A DNA stretch of 64,000 nucleotides from Microvirga splendida (GTDB lineage Bacteria; Pseudomonadota; Alphaproteobacteria; Rhizobiales; Beijerinckiaceae): assembly GCF_016427565.1 (NCBI RefSeq), contig NZ_JAELXT010000020.1, positions 26,569-90,568 of the forward strand, given 5' to 3'. The notes beneath the pieces were generated by a model, which worked only from the letters and a program-made list of their open reading frames with translations, had not been told where the DNA came from and did not search any database. Each line of letters starts with the position of its first letter. Within the stretch, counting starts at the first letter, position 1. Positions 16,605 to 25,677 of the stretch are shown here, one piece after another. The position numbers and the translations under genes are program-made.

Positions 16605-18596
16605 ATGAAGATCCGCCACATCCTTTTGATCCTGACAGCATTCCTCGGGGTCGCCCTGCTGGTTGCCGTCGCGCTCCAGATTCGCGACGAATTGCGCGAG
16701 TACCAGACAGCGAAGAGGATGGCGGCCTCAAATACCGTCAGGGAGCAGCTTCTGCTCGGGACGGATGCCCTCGAGAGTGAGCGCAGTCAGACCTACGTGC
16801 GGCTGATCGGACAAGGGAAGGAAGCTGGTGCCCTGGAACTGCGCGAGGTGCGGCGACAGGTGGACGACCTGTTGAACACAGCCGAGCGCGAGATCGTGGC
16901 CGCCGGGGGGGGGCTGACGAATACCGACAGGAGCTTGGCCACGCTGTCCCGCATTCACCGGGAGATCGAAACCCTACGGGAGCAGGCAGACGGCTTTCTC
17001 AGGCCTGCTGATGGGATGAGAAGCGAAGAATTCGCTCCGCGCTGGTTCCAGGAGGCCACCCGCCTCGTGGGGGAACTGCAATCCTCCCGGATGACCATTC
17101 TGCAGCAGGAGAGACCACTCGATCCGGTTCTGAGGACCGAGGCCAATCTGAGGGCTTTTGCCGCCATCCTCAGCGAGAGCATTGCCCGCAACCAGGCGCT
17201 GATGAGCCGCGCTCTCGCAAGCCCATCCAGTGTCGGGTCCCTGGAGATCGACGCCATCAGCCAGAATGCCGGCCGTGCGGAACTCGCCTGGGAACTTATC
17301 GACGGTCAGCTGACCGTGCCGCTGAGCGAGAGCGTCAGGGAAAGCGTCGCGAGAACTCACGAGAACTACAGCACGACTTTCGCGCCGCTTCAGAAATCAA
17401 TGCTGGCGGCTCTCCTCGGAAAGGTGCCGCCCTCGCTCGGGCCGGAAGAGTGGTATGGGCTGACCGAGATGGCGCTGGGCAACATCGCGCTGATGCAGCG
17501 GGAACTCCTGCGCAGCTCGCGGGAGCGGCTCGAGGCGGAACTCAGCCGGGCACGGCGGTCCGTCGCCCTGTGGTCGGTCCTGCTCCTGCTGGGGGCGGCG
17601 GCCGTGCTCGTCAGCATCCTGGTGGTGCGTCGAAGGGTCGTCCGGCCCCTGGAGGGCCTTAGCCATGCCATGCTCAGGCTGGCGGACAACGATCTGGAGA
17701 CGCCGCTGCCTCGCTCCTCGCGAGGGGACGAGATCGGCGAGATGAACGATGCCCTGCGGGTCTTCAAGGCCAATGCCATCCAGCGGCAGAGGACCCAGAA
17801 CGAGAAGCAGGTCCTCCATGCCCGCCTTCGGGAGGCCTATGGGCAGCTCCAGAAGGATCTGGAGGCTGCAGCCGTCATTCAGCGGACGATGCTGCCTCCG
17901 TCTTCGCGGCTCGACGGTGTGGAGTATCACGGTCTCTTCCGCCCCTCGAGCCACATCGCCGGCGACACCTATAACGTGGTGCGGCGCACCGATGGCTCGG
18001 TCGGATTCTTCCAGGTCGATGTGGCCGGCCATGGAGCGGCGGCGGCGCTGGTGTCGGTGGCCTGCCACCATACGCTTTCGCAAGCGATCCTGACCAGGAC
18101 CCAGGGAACGCCCCTGGAGGAAATTGCAGTCCAGATCAACGAGGAATGGCCAGAGGACCTGCCGTATTTCACGATGATCCTGGGGGAGATCGACCCCCGC
18201 TCCCGGCGCGCCAGCATCATCCAGGCGGGGCATCCCTCGCCCCTGGTGATCCGCTCCGACGGCGCCGTCGAGGTGATCGGCGAGGGGGGCTTTCCGGTCG
18301 GGATGCTGCCCGCCGCCTCATACGACAGGCTCGAGTTCGATCTCGATCCGGGCGACCGGCTGTTCATCTACTCGGACGGGCTTGTCGAGGCGGAGGGCCA
18401 GGACGGCGAACAGTTCTCCGAAGGCCGCCTGCGCACCCTCGTGCGCGAGGCCGCTGCAGATCCAAGCTCCGTTCTGCTGGGCCGCCTCGATGATGTCTTG
18501 CGGAACTGGCGGGGCTCTGAAACCTTGGACGACGATTTGAGCGTTCTCATGCTGGAGCGCTTAGCCGAAAGGATCCCTGCGAATGCTGTCCACTGA
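16605..18596 (+). CDS. Membrane sensor with HAMP and PP2C (RsbU/SpoIIE-type) phosphatase
   Basis: This 663-residue protein has a membrane helix at about 5-24, a long helical extracytoplasmic sensor region, a second membrane helix at about 319-337 and a HAMP domain to about 392. A SpoIIE-type PP2C domain covers about 425-655. The metal-binding acids are visible in AGDTYNV, VDVAGHG and the terminal DDDLSVLML. Such phosphatases dephosphorylate an anti-sigma antagonist in partner switching. The STAS gene overlaps its end by 14 bp and an RsbW-like kinase follows, so the module is complete apart from its target. The signal is unknown. Confidence 0.88.
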   Translation: MKIRHILLILTAFLGVALLVAVALQIRDELREYQTAKRMAASNTVREQLLLGTDALESERSQTYVRLIGQGKEAGALELREVRRQVDDLLNTAEREIVAAGGGLTNTDRSLATLSRIHREIETLREQADGFLRPADGMRSEEFAPRWFQEATRLVGELQSSRMTILQQERPLDPVLRTEANLRAFAAILSESIARNQALMSRALASPSSVGSLEIDAISQNAGRAELAWELIDGQLTVPLSESVRESVARTHENYSTTFAPLQKSMLAALLGKVPPSLGPEEWYGLTEMALGNIALMQRELLRSSRERLEAELSRARRSVALWSVLLLLGAAAVLVSILVVRRRVVRPLEGLSHAMLRLADNDLETPLPRSSRGDEIGEMNDALRVFKANAIQRQRTQNEKQVLHARLREAYGQLQKDLEAAAVIQRTMLPPSSRLDGVEYHGLFRPSSHIAGDTYNVVRRTDGSVGFFQVDVAGHGAAAALVSVACHHTLSQAILTRTQGTPLEEIAVQINEEWPEDLPYFTMILGEIDPRSRRASIIQAGHPSPLVIRSDGAVEVIGEGGFPVGMLPAASYDRLEFDLDPGDRLFIYSDGLVEAEGQDGEQFSEGRLRTLVREAAADPSSVLLGRLDDVLRNWRGSETLDDDLSVLMLERLAERIPANAVH

Positions 18597-18918
18597 TCTA
18601 CGCGATAATATTCTCGTCGTCCGGGTTGAGGAGAAGCGGATCGATGCCAGCAAGGCTCCGGCGTTCAAGGATGAAATGACGCGGTGCATCGACTCCGGAC
18701 AGAACCAGATCGTTCTCGACCTGAGCTATGTTGATTTCGTCGACAGCTCCGGCCTCGGGGCTCTCGTCAGCTGTCTCAAGCGCCTCGGGCCAAGGGGAAG
18801 CCTGGCGGTCGCGGGCGCGACGGGAGCGGTGAGCCGCCTGTTCACCCTGACGCGGATGGACCGGGTTTTCGTCCTTCATCCGAATGTGGATGCCGCAGTC
18901 GAACAGCTTTCCGCCTGA
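18583..18918 (+). CDS. STAS-domain anti-sigma factor antagonist
   Basis: This 111-residue single-domain STAS protein carries the phosphorylation motif DFVDSSGLGAL; Ser56 is the expected phosphoacceptor by comparison with SpoIIAA and RsbV. It overlaps the PP2C gene by 14 bp and has AAAGGAT upstream, indicating coupled translation. In the family, the unphosphorylated form sequesters the kinase and the PP2C enzyme regenerates it. It is followed 32 bp later by the HATPase gene. Confidence 0.9.
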   Translation: MLSTDLRDNILVVRVEEKRIDASKAPAFKDEMTRCIDSGQNQIVLDLSYVDFVDSSGLGALVSCLKRLGPRGSLAVAGATGAVSRLFTLTRMDRVFVLHPNVDAAVEQLSA

Positions 18919-18950
18919 TCCATCACTGCCAGAGCGCAGAAAGAGCCACG

Positions 18951-19394
18951 ATGGTATCTTCCATCAGCCTCTCCATCGATAGCGACCTCGACAAGGTGTC
19001 GCTCCTCGCCCGCGCCGTCCGGGCCCTCTGCGAGGACCTGCTCGGCCCCGACGATCAGGACGCCGTTGAACTCAGCCTCGTCGAGGCCATCAACAACGTC
19101 ATCAAGCACGGATACCACGGGGAGCGGGGCAAGGACGTCCAAGTGGCGGTCGGGCTTCAGGCCGATCAGGTGGTGATCGAGGTCATCGACCATGCTCCCC
19201 CCATGCCCGCTCAGGTGCTGGACAAGGCCCCGGAGGATACCTTCGCGTTCGACGAGGCGGATCTTGCCGATATCCCCGAGGGCGGCATGGGTCTGGCACT
19301 GATCCGCATGAACATGGACGAGGTCGAGTACCATTCGGGCGATTCCGAGAACCGCCTGCGCATGGTCAAGCGGATCGCTCCCCGTTCGCAGTAA
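18951..19394 (+). CDS. RsbW-like anti-sigma kinase (HATPase_c)
   Basis: This 147-residue protein is a compact GHKL ATPase. The N-box is in VELSLVEAINNVIKHGY with Glu45 and the Asn pair at 48-49, then the G1-like IEVIDHAPPM and the G2-like PEGGMGLALIRM. It has the size and layout of RsbW/SpoIIAB serine kinases. These phosphorylate a STAS partner and usually bind a sigma factor or another output. It closes the three-gene partner-switching operon. No sigma factor gene is adjacent, so the output target is not visible here. Confidence 0.87.
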   Translation: MVSSISLSIDSDLDKVSLLARAVRALCEDLLGPDDQDAVELSLVEAINNVIKHGYHGERGKDVQVAVGLQADQVVIEVIDHAPPMPAQVLDKAPEDTFAFDEADLADIPEGGMGLALIRMNMDEVEYHSGDSENRLRMVKRIAPRSQ

Positions 19395-19403
19395 GCCTCG
19401 GCC

Positions 19404-19868
19404 TTACGGAGCCGAGGCGAGACTGGCGATCCGGTCCTGCAGGGTCGGGAAGGCGACCGCCGCATTTCCCAGGGCTGACATGAGCACCGGCGGGATGTCG
19501 CCCGTCTGCCGTTCCATATCGGCAATGACCCTCTGAGCCCGCGCCAGGCCATCCTCGGGCTTCAGGATGCTGAGCTGAACCGCGGAGGCGAGGGAGGACA
19601 GCAAAGCTGCCCGCGCGGTCGCAGCGTCCGGTTCCGCGGCATAGATCTCTTCCGAGCGTTGAAGATTGGCTCTGACCCTTGCGTCGATTGCGGGGGAAAT
19701 CACCGGGGGAGCGTTCCTCTGTCGCGCAAGCTCGGTCGCAACGCGGCCCTGGATGCGCGCTTCCGTATCGAGGGTCTCAAGATAGATGATGAACCCGGTC
19801 GAGACCGCCAGCGCAATGATGAAGGTGATCTGGCCTCGCGCGTTGAGAAGGCCTGTTCTGAAACCCAA
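19404..19868 (-). CDS. Small membrane-anchored protein downstream of the glycosyltransferase
   Basis: The 154-residue protein has one N-terminal membrane helix (ITFIIALAVSTGFIIYLE, residues 14-31) and an Ala-rich helical domain likely in the periplasm. The start is TTG at 19866-19868 with GGAGA 8 bases upstream. It follows the glycosyltransferase stop by 29 bp on the same strand, which suggests one transcript and a shared process. It resembles no family I recognise. A polysaccharide-system accessory role is inference from position only. Confidence 0.6.
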   Translation of the reverse strand: MGFRTGLLNARGQITFIIALAVSTGFIIYLETLDTEARIQGRVATELARQRNAPPVISPAIDARVRANLQRSEEIYAAEPDAATARAALLSSLASAVQLSILKPEDGLARAQRVIADMERQTGDIPPVLMSALGNAAVAFPTLQDRIASLASAP

Positions 19869-19897
19869 CTGTACGTCTCCGATGCAAACTGAAGGTC

Positions 19898-21778
19898 TTA
19901 TTGTGCGGCGAGTGGGCCTTCGACGATGGGGGCCTCATAGACCGGGTCAGGCTGCCAGAATGCGGCCCGGATCATAGGGATCATCGAAAGGGCATTGCTG
20001 GTTCCCCACAGGGTGTTGGCGATCATGGCTCCCAGCGTATAGCCCTCGCGTCCGAGAGTGAAGGACATCCAGCCCCAGAGAAGACCTGCGGTCGTCAATG
20101 CCACGAGGGCCATCTGCCATCGCACCAGACGGGGATAGAAGCCGATCTGCCTGTCCTTGGGGGTTACGGGAAACGAGATCTTGCGGCCGCGGACGACAGC
20201 CCAGAGCGCCTGAAGATTCAGCGGGAACATGGCAAGATACCAGGCGCGGCCTTTGGAATTCGAGTTCCCCCACATGGCAACCAACTGCGACAGCTCGTTG
20301 AAGAGTAGGAATGGCGCAATGTGAACGAAGAAATCCAGCGAATACCCGGCGACCGGGGCAACGCCGGAGAACAGGAACACGATGGGGGAGAAGAGAAAGA
20401 CGATGTTCCACAGGGGCGCCAAGTACGAATAGAACGTCGATCCGTACATGAGCTTCTGCGGCAGCGTCAGCCCGCGCCGCAGCAGCGGATTGTCGTGGGC
20501 GAGGATGTCCAGGGTCCCGCCCGCATACTTGAACCGCTGGATCGTCCAGCTCAGGAGGTCGTTCGGGGAGAGCATCTTGGCCTGGACGACCGGATGAAGC
20601 ACGGATTTCCACCCCCGCTCCCTGTCGCTGTGCAGCACGATGGAGGTGTAGATGTCTTCCGAGACGTGGAACTTGTAGGGCTGGAACTCCTCCTCAAGCG
20701 CGCTCTGCCAGCGCATGACGTCGCTGATCGAGTCGGAGATCGCCTCCTCTCCGGTGAGCTGGCGTGCGGCCCGCTCGTTGCGCCCGGCCGCAGCGGCGAC
20801 CTGATCGGACCATTGCCGCAGCGCGGCCTCCATGACAGCCTCCCGTCGATGGATCGAACCGGCCCCGCAGCAGAAGCTGGCATTGGCCCAGTTCCGACGG
20901 CGCAGGATGACGTCGAAGAAGAGCTGGGGGTCGTTCGCGAACGGGTCCTGTCCGATCTGCACGGGGCCGAAGATCCCCTCGAAGGCTCGTCCGAGCCCGC
21001 GCCCGACGCCTCCGAGCCATTTTCCGAGCGCCGCCGGCAGCGGGACGCCGGGCGGGACGTCATAGAACCATTGCGGCGTCTGCACCCAGGCGACTTTCGG
21101 ATCCCGGAAGTAGCCGAGGGTCTCCTCCAGGAAGGTCGGAAAGGGCCGCATATCCGCATCGCAGATGAGGATGAAGTCGCCCGACGTGGACGCCATGGCG
21201 TTTCTCAGGTTGCCGGCCTTGAACCCGATATTGTCCGAGCGGGTGATGTAGTTCGCCCCTTCTTCGCGGGCCACGGCCTCCATGGCCGGCCGCTTGCCGT
21301 CATCCAGCACGTGAACCTGCAGGTTGATCGGATGTGGATAGGTGAGCTTCCTGGCGTCCTGCAGTCCAAGCCGCACGAGTTCGGGGTCTTCGCTGTAGGT
21401 GGCGAAGAACACGTCGACCGCCAAAGGGCGGTCTGGCATGTCCGGATCGTCCAGGCAGTCGCGGATGCTCGCCGGAAGGCGGCCGGGGACCGGCGACTTC
21501 GCCGACCAGAGGTTCACGGTGAAGAGAACGAGACCGATGAAGGAGCCCGTTTCGGCGATCAGCAGCGGGATTGCAAACCACAGGGCGTCATAATTGATCG
21601 AGGCAACCCAGCGCCATCCGATGTACCACGTTCCAAAGACGAGGCTCGCGACGCAGAGGAACTGCCATATTGTTTCATGTAGAGGCGAATATGGCAGTGG
21701 AGTCCAAGGGACTTGATCTTGGAAACGGGAGGAGGGGCGGGACAAGCAGAACGTCTCCGAATAAAGTTTAAACGCCAA
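19898..21778 (-). CDS. BcsA-like family 2 glycosyltransferase, no PilZ domain
   Basis: This 626-residue membrane enzyme has two N-terminal helices (about 35-58 and 66-92), a cytoplasmic GT2 domain (about 118-420) and four or more C-terminal helices. Processive-GT2 motifs are present: Asp in FFATYSEDPE and DDGKRP, DAD at about 207 (ICDADMRP), SED at about 372, and QRFKY at about 414 in place of the usual QxxRW. It resembles the cellulose synthase superfamily but ends without a PilZ domain, so direct c-di-GMP control is not evident. The start is a TTG and is uncertain. It is divergent from the TPR/barrel gene. Confidence 0.85.
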   Translation of the reverse strand: MAFKLYSETFCLSRPSSRFQDQVPWTPLPYSPLHETIWQFLCVASLVFGTWYIGWRWVASINYDALWFAIPLLIAETGSFIGLVLFTVNLWSAKSPVPGRLPASIRDCLDDPDMPDRPLAVDVFFATYSEDPELVRLGLQDARKLTYPHPINLQVHVLDDGKRPAMEAVAREEGANYITRSDNIGFKAGNLRNAMASTSGDFILICDADMRPFPTFLEETLGYFRDPKVAWVQTPQWFYDVPPGVPLPAALGKWLGGVGRGLGRAFEGIFGPVQIGQDPFANDPQLFFDVILRRRNWANASFCCGAGSIHRREAVMEAALRQWSDQVAAAAGRNERAARQLTGEEAISDSISDVMRWQSALEEEFQPYKFHVSEDIYTSIVLHSDRERGWKSVLHPVVQAKMLSPNDLLSWTIQRFKYAGGTLDILAHDNPLLRRGLTLPQKLMYGSTFYSYLAPLWNIVFLFSPIVFLFSGVAPVAGYSLDFFVHIAPFLLFNELSQLVAMWGNSNSKGRAWYLAMFPLNLQALWAVVRGRKISFPVTPKDRQIGFYPRLVRWQMALVALTTAGLLWGWMSFTLGREGYTLGAMIANTLWGTSNALSMIPMIRAAFWQPDPVYEAPIVEGPLAAQ

Positions 21779-21904
21779 GCCTCTGGCTCAGGGAAGAAAG
21801 TAGGTTATTTTCCGGGAAAGGAAGTTAGGTGAGGCGATGCTGTCGCCGAATCCAATCTTTACCCGCCATAAGGGCAAAATCCAGATACTGCCCCTCCTGA
21901 AGTT

Positions 21905-24742
21905 GTGATTCGAGATCCTCAGACGATGCATCAGCGTAGGCTTGCCCTTCGTATTCGGTTCGCAAGCCTTGCTTTCCTCTGTGGGCTCGGGCTGGGCGCG
22001 TCACCGTCCCTGGCCCAATCCGCCCAGGACCTGCTGGAGCAGGCCCGTCAGGCTGCCTCCACCAATGACAACCGGGAGGCCGCCCGTCTCTTCGAGCAGG
22101 CCATCGGACTTGCCCCCGAGCGTCGGAACGAGCTCCTGCTCGAATATGCGGATCAGATCGCCTATTCCGGTCGCCCCGCCGATGCGGTGCCGCTCTATCG
22201 CGAACGTCTGGCCGATCCGACCCTCGACGCTGCCAACCGGAAACGGGCGGAGCGCGGGCTGGCCTTCGCTCTCCTGTGGAGCGGCCAGTTCCCCGCCGCC
22301 GTCGCGGCTCTTGAGGAGGTGTTGCGGGCATCCCCGGAAGACGCTCAGGTCCGGCAGGGATTGGCGGAGGCTCGAACCGGCGCCGAGAGAGGCCGCGCAC
22401 AGGCGGGGCAGTCTTCCCAGACTGCGCCATCCCAACAAGCGCCGGCCGCTCCGGCCTCGCCCGCCGATGCCGCCATTGCGGAGGCCCGGGAGGCGGCAGG
22501 ACGGGGCGCCAACAAGGAGGCGGTTTCGCTGTTCGAGAGAGCGATTGCGCTCGATCCATCCAGGCGAGGGCAGGTCGGCCGCGAATATGCCGACCAGCTC
22601 GCTTTTTCCGGAGAACCGGGCAGGGCCGTTCCTGTCTATCGCGAGGTTCTCGCCCGCCGGGATCTGTCCGCGGCGGAGCGTCAGCGGGCGACCCGCGCGC
22701 TGGCATTTGCGCTTCTGTGGAGCAGCCAGTTCCAGCCTGCGATCGAGGCTTGGGGCGACATCCTGAAGGCGGATCAGGGCGATGCGGAGGCGCGCAAGAC
22801 GCTCTCCGAGGCCTATGTGGGCGCCGCCCGGCAGGCAGCCGAGCGCACCCGCAACGCCGATGCCGCGGCTTCCTTCCGCAAAGCCATCGAGACCGCTCCG
22901 CAGCGGCGTCAGGAACTCCTGCCCGAATATGCCGATCAGGTTGCCTATTCGGGCAATCCGGCTGGCGCGGTGCCCCTGTACCGGGAGGCCCTGCGCGATG
23001 GCCAGCGCCCCGAGGCGGAGCGCCGGCGGGTGCGACGCGGCCTTGCCTTCGCGCTGCTCTGGAGCAACCAGTTCCGCGAGGCCATTGCCGCCTGGCAGCC
23101 CCTGTACCGGGAGAACCCGCGCGACGAGGAGACCCGCAAGGCATTCTCGGATGCGCTCGTGGGTGCGGCCCGCCAGGCCGCGGGTCAGACCCGCAATGCG
23201 CAAGCCGTGAACCTCTTCGAGCGCGCGCTGGCCGTCATGCCGGGACGACGCCGGGAGCTGCTGCGGGAATATGCCGAGCAGGTGCTCTATGCAGGCCAGC
23301 CGCTCAGGGCCATTCCGCTCTTCCAGGAGGTGCTTCAACGGGCCGATCTGAGCGCGCAGGAAAGGCGCGATGCTCAGCTCGGCCTCGCCCGCGCGCTGGC
23401 CTGGAGCGGCCAGCAGAAGCTCGCGATCCCGGTTTTCAGCGAGATCCTCGCGTCGAACGCAAGTGACGTGGAGGCCCTCATCGGGCGAGGCAACGCCCTC
23501 AACGACATCACGGACCACAGGGCGGCCCTGACCGATTTCGAGGTGGTGCTCTCGCTCCAGCCCAATAACGTCGAGGCGATCCGCGGCGCTGCGACGGCCG
23601 AGAGATCCATGGGGCTGCCGAGCGCCGCCCTGGCCCGGATCGAGCCCCTTATCGCCAGCGGCGACCGGAATCCCGCCACGCTGTTCATCGCCGCCCAGGC
23701 GCGGCGGGAGATGGGGCGTCCGGATCTGTCTGAGGATTATGCGAAGGCCGTACTCGTGCAGAAGCCCGGCGATGCCGGCGCCCTGGCGCTTCTCGACCAG
23801 CTCTATCTTGAGCGCCGGCCCCTGACCCGCATCGAAAGCTGGTATGCCCGCCGCTCAGACGATCTCGCCATCTGGTCGCTGCAGGCTTCCCACGAGCTGA
23901 CGTTCAACGATGGCCTGACGAAGTTCGGGCCTCAGGCCCGCTTCATGCGCTATCGCGGCGACGATTTCCCGGGCGTCGACATGTCCAGCATCGGCATCGC
24001 GGGCCTGCACAGGTTCGGCGACCATGTGGAACTCAAGTCGTCGCTGTTCCTGAATCTCGAGGACGAGTCGCGGCGCAATCGTCCAGACGGAGAGGACGAT
24101 CAGGACGTTACCCTGACCCACGACACCACCTTGAGCCTGATCCCGTCCGACGTGTTCCGGTTCGACCTGAACCTGATGCGGCGCTACGCGGACGAGAACA
24201 CCCGCTCCATCGTGAACGATGTTCTGGCGAACGATTTCGGCTTCAAGGTTTTCGTCACGCCCGACAATGCGACCCGTTTCAGCGCCCAGGCGATCTACAG
24301 CCACTACTCGGACGGCAACGAGCGGGCCTGGGGGCAGGTGGAGTTCGCCAAGCGGTTTACGGCCAACCCGTATTTCTGGCTCGGCGCCCGCTACACGGCC
24401 TTCGATTTCGCGGAGGTCGTCGACAACGGATACTGGAATCCCGACCGCTACCAATCGCTGGAGGCGAGCGTTCATTTCTACGGCCCCTTGGCCGAGGGCT
24501 GGTGGTTCGATCTTCAGGGGGCGGCTGGATATGGCTGGAGCGAGCCCGGCGAAGGCGGCTTCGTGTCCTATGCTTCTGCACGCCTGAACTACGACTTCAC
24601 CTCGCAGGCGACCTTCGCCCTCTATGCAAGCCACCTCGTCTCCTATGCGCGCTCGTCCGAGAACGACGGCATCCCCGATCTCGGAGACGACGAGCCATTC
24701 AGCCGTTGGTCCGTGGGAGGGGAACTGAGGATCCGGTGGTAG
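21905..24742 (+). CDS. TPR-repeat protein with C-terminal outer-membrane barrel
   Basis: This 945-residue exported protein (signal peptide to about residue 38, SLAQS) has four long helical repeats at about 38-158, 189-304, 305-420 and 421-535. Each contains EYADQ.AYSG, VPLYRE and LAFALLWS elements; further TPR-like units follow. From about 650 the sequence changes to alternating beta strands ending in GGELRIRW, as expected for an outer-membrane barrel. This is the layout of BcsC, PgaA and PelB polysaccharide export proteins. The start is GTG at 21905 or ATG at 21926. The pairing with a divergent GT2 gene supports an export role. Confidence 0.8.
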   Translation: MIRDPQTMHQRRLALRIRFASLAFLCGLGLGASPSLAQSAQDLLEQARQAASTNDNREAARLFEQAIGLAPERRNELLLEYADQIAYSGRPADAVPLYRERLADPTLDAANRKRAERGLAFALLWSGQFPAAVAALEEVLRASPEDAQVRQGLAEARTGAERGRAQAGQSSQTAPSQQAPAAPASPADAAIAEAREAAGRGANKEAVSLFERAIALDPSRRGQVGREYADQLAFSGEPGRAVPVYREVLARRDLSAAERQRATRALAFALLWSSQFQPAIEAWGDILKADQGDAEARKTLSEAYVGAARQAAERTRNADAAASFRKAIETAPQRRQELLPEYADQVAYSGNPAGAVPLYREALRDGQRPEAERRRVRRGLAFALLWSNQFREAIAAWQPLYRENPRDEETRKAFSDALVGAARQAAGQTRNAQAVNLFERALAVMPGRRRELLREYAEQVLYAGQPLRAIPLFQEVLQRADLSAQERRDAQLGLARALAWSGQQKLAIPVFSEILASNASDVEALIGRGNALNDITDHRAALTDFEVVLSLQPNNVEAIRGAATAERSMGLPSAALARIEPLIASGDRNPATLFIAAQARREMGRPDLSEDYAKAVLVQKPGDAGALALLDQLYLERRPLTRIESWYARRSDDLAIWSLQASHELTFNDGLTKFGPQARFMRYRGDDFPGVDMSSIGIAGLHRFGDHVELKSSLFLNLEDESRRNRPDGEDDQDVTLTHDTTLSLIPSDVFRFDLNLMRRYADENTRSIVNDVLANDFGFKVFVTPDNATRFSAQAIYSHYSDGNERAWGQVEFAKRFTANPYFWLGARYTAFDFAEVVDNGYWNPDRYQSLEASVHFYGPLAEGWWFDLQGAAGYGWSEPGEGGFVSYASARLNYDFTSQATFALYASHLVSYARSSENDGIPDLGDDEPFSRWSVGGELRIRW

Positions 24743-24849
24743 GCAGGCGGCTAGGGAGCTTCGCCGCCGCTCCCGAGCCCCCAGCCCTTCCTACAGGATT
24801 TTTCGCCCTATCCCTCGCACATGGCTGCGGAAGCGCCTATTTTCGCCCC

Positions 24850-25632
24850 ATGACAGACTCACGCGACTGGTTCCCGTCGGACGAGGAACCCAATCCCATG
24901 CGGGCCGCTCAGGCCGGCATGAAGCCCACCCTGCCGAAGCGCTTCTACAAGGAGGCCGGCGTCGAGGAGCGGGATGGCCTGTTCCATCTGACCCTCGACG
25001 GCCGCACGGCGAAGACGCCGAGCAAGCAGCCCCTGGCCATGCCGACGCGGGCGCTGGCCGAGGCCCTGGCGGAGGAGTGGCAGGGGCAGGGGGGCGAGAT
25101 CGATCCCTCCACCATGCCGGTCACCCGCATCGTCAACTCGGCCATCGACGGCGTTGCGCCTCGGAAGGCCGAGGTGGTCGACGACCTCGTCCGCTATGCC
25201 GGATCGGACCTCGTCTATTACCGGGCCGGCGAGCCCGAGCGTCTCGCCAAAGCGCAGGATGCGGCCTGGAGCCCGGTGCTCGACTGGGCGAGGGATGCCC
25301 ACGGCGCGCACTTTGCCTTAGGCGAGGGCGTGATGCATGTGGCGCAGCCGGACGAAGCGGTCGCGGCCATCCGCCGGGCGGTCGAGCAGATTGGCTCGCC
25401 GTTTGCGCTCGCCGCCCTGCACGTCATGACGACCCTGTCGGGTTCGGTGCTCATCGCCCTCGCTCATGCGGCGGAGCATCTCGATGTGGATCAGGCCTGG
25501 GCCGCCGCCCATGTGGACGAGCTCTACCAGGAGAGCGTCTGGGGCGAGGATTACGAGGCCATGGAGCGACGCCGCCGGCGCGAGGCCGATTTCCTGGCCG
25601 CCTCCCGGGTTTATCGGCTGACGCAGGCATGA
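24850..25632 (+). CDS. ATP12-family F1-ATPase assembly chaperone
   Basis: This 260-residue protein has the ATP12 features: LPKRFYKEAGVEE, the beta segment FHLTLDGRTAKTP, LAEEWQGQG, and the conserved helix region YAGSDLVYYRAGEPERL with ALHVMTTLSGSVLIALA. ATP12 proteins assist assembly of the F1 ATP synthase alpha subunit and in bacteria are largely limited to alphaproteobacteria. The ATG at 24850 gives the usual length. It is convergent with the lipoprotein gene at 25678, with a hairpin between. Confidence 0.9.
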   Translation: MTDSRDWFPSDEEPNPMRAAQAGMKPTLPKRFYKEAGVEERDGLFHLTLDGRTAKTPSKQPLAMPTRALAEALAEEWQGQGGEIDPSTMPVTRIVNSAIDGVAPRKAEVVDDLVRYAGSDLVYYRAGEPERLAKAQDAAWSPVLDWARDAHGAHFALGEGVMHVAQPDEAVAAIRRAVEQIGSPFALAALHVMTTLSGSVLIALAHAAEHLDVDQAWAAAHVDELYQESVWGEDYEAMERRRRREADFLAASRVYRLTQA

Positions 25633-25636
25633 AAAA

Positions 25637-25662
25637 GCCGCCGGCGCGACAGCACCGGCGGC
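25637..25662 (-). terminator. Rho-independent terminator on the minus strand
   Basis: GCCGCCGG (25637-25644) pairs with CCGGCGGC (25655-25662). Reading the minus strand, a run of five T follows (25636-25632). It ends the lipoprotein gene, whose stop is 16 bp away, and overlaps the ATP12 stop. Confidence 0.75.
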
Positions 25663-25677
25663 TCAATTCGTTGGAAA

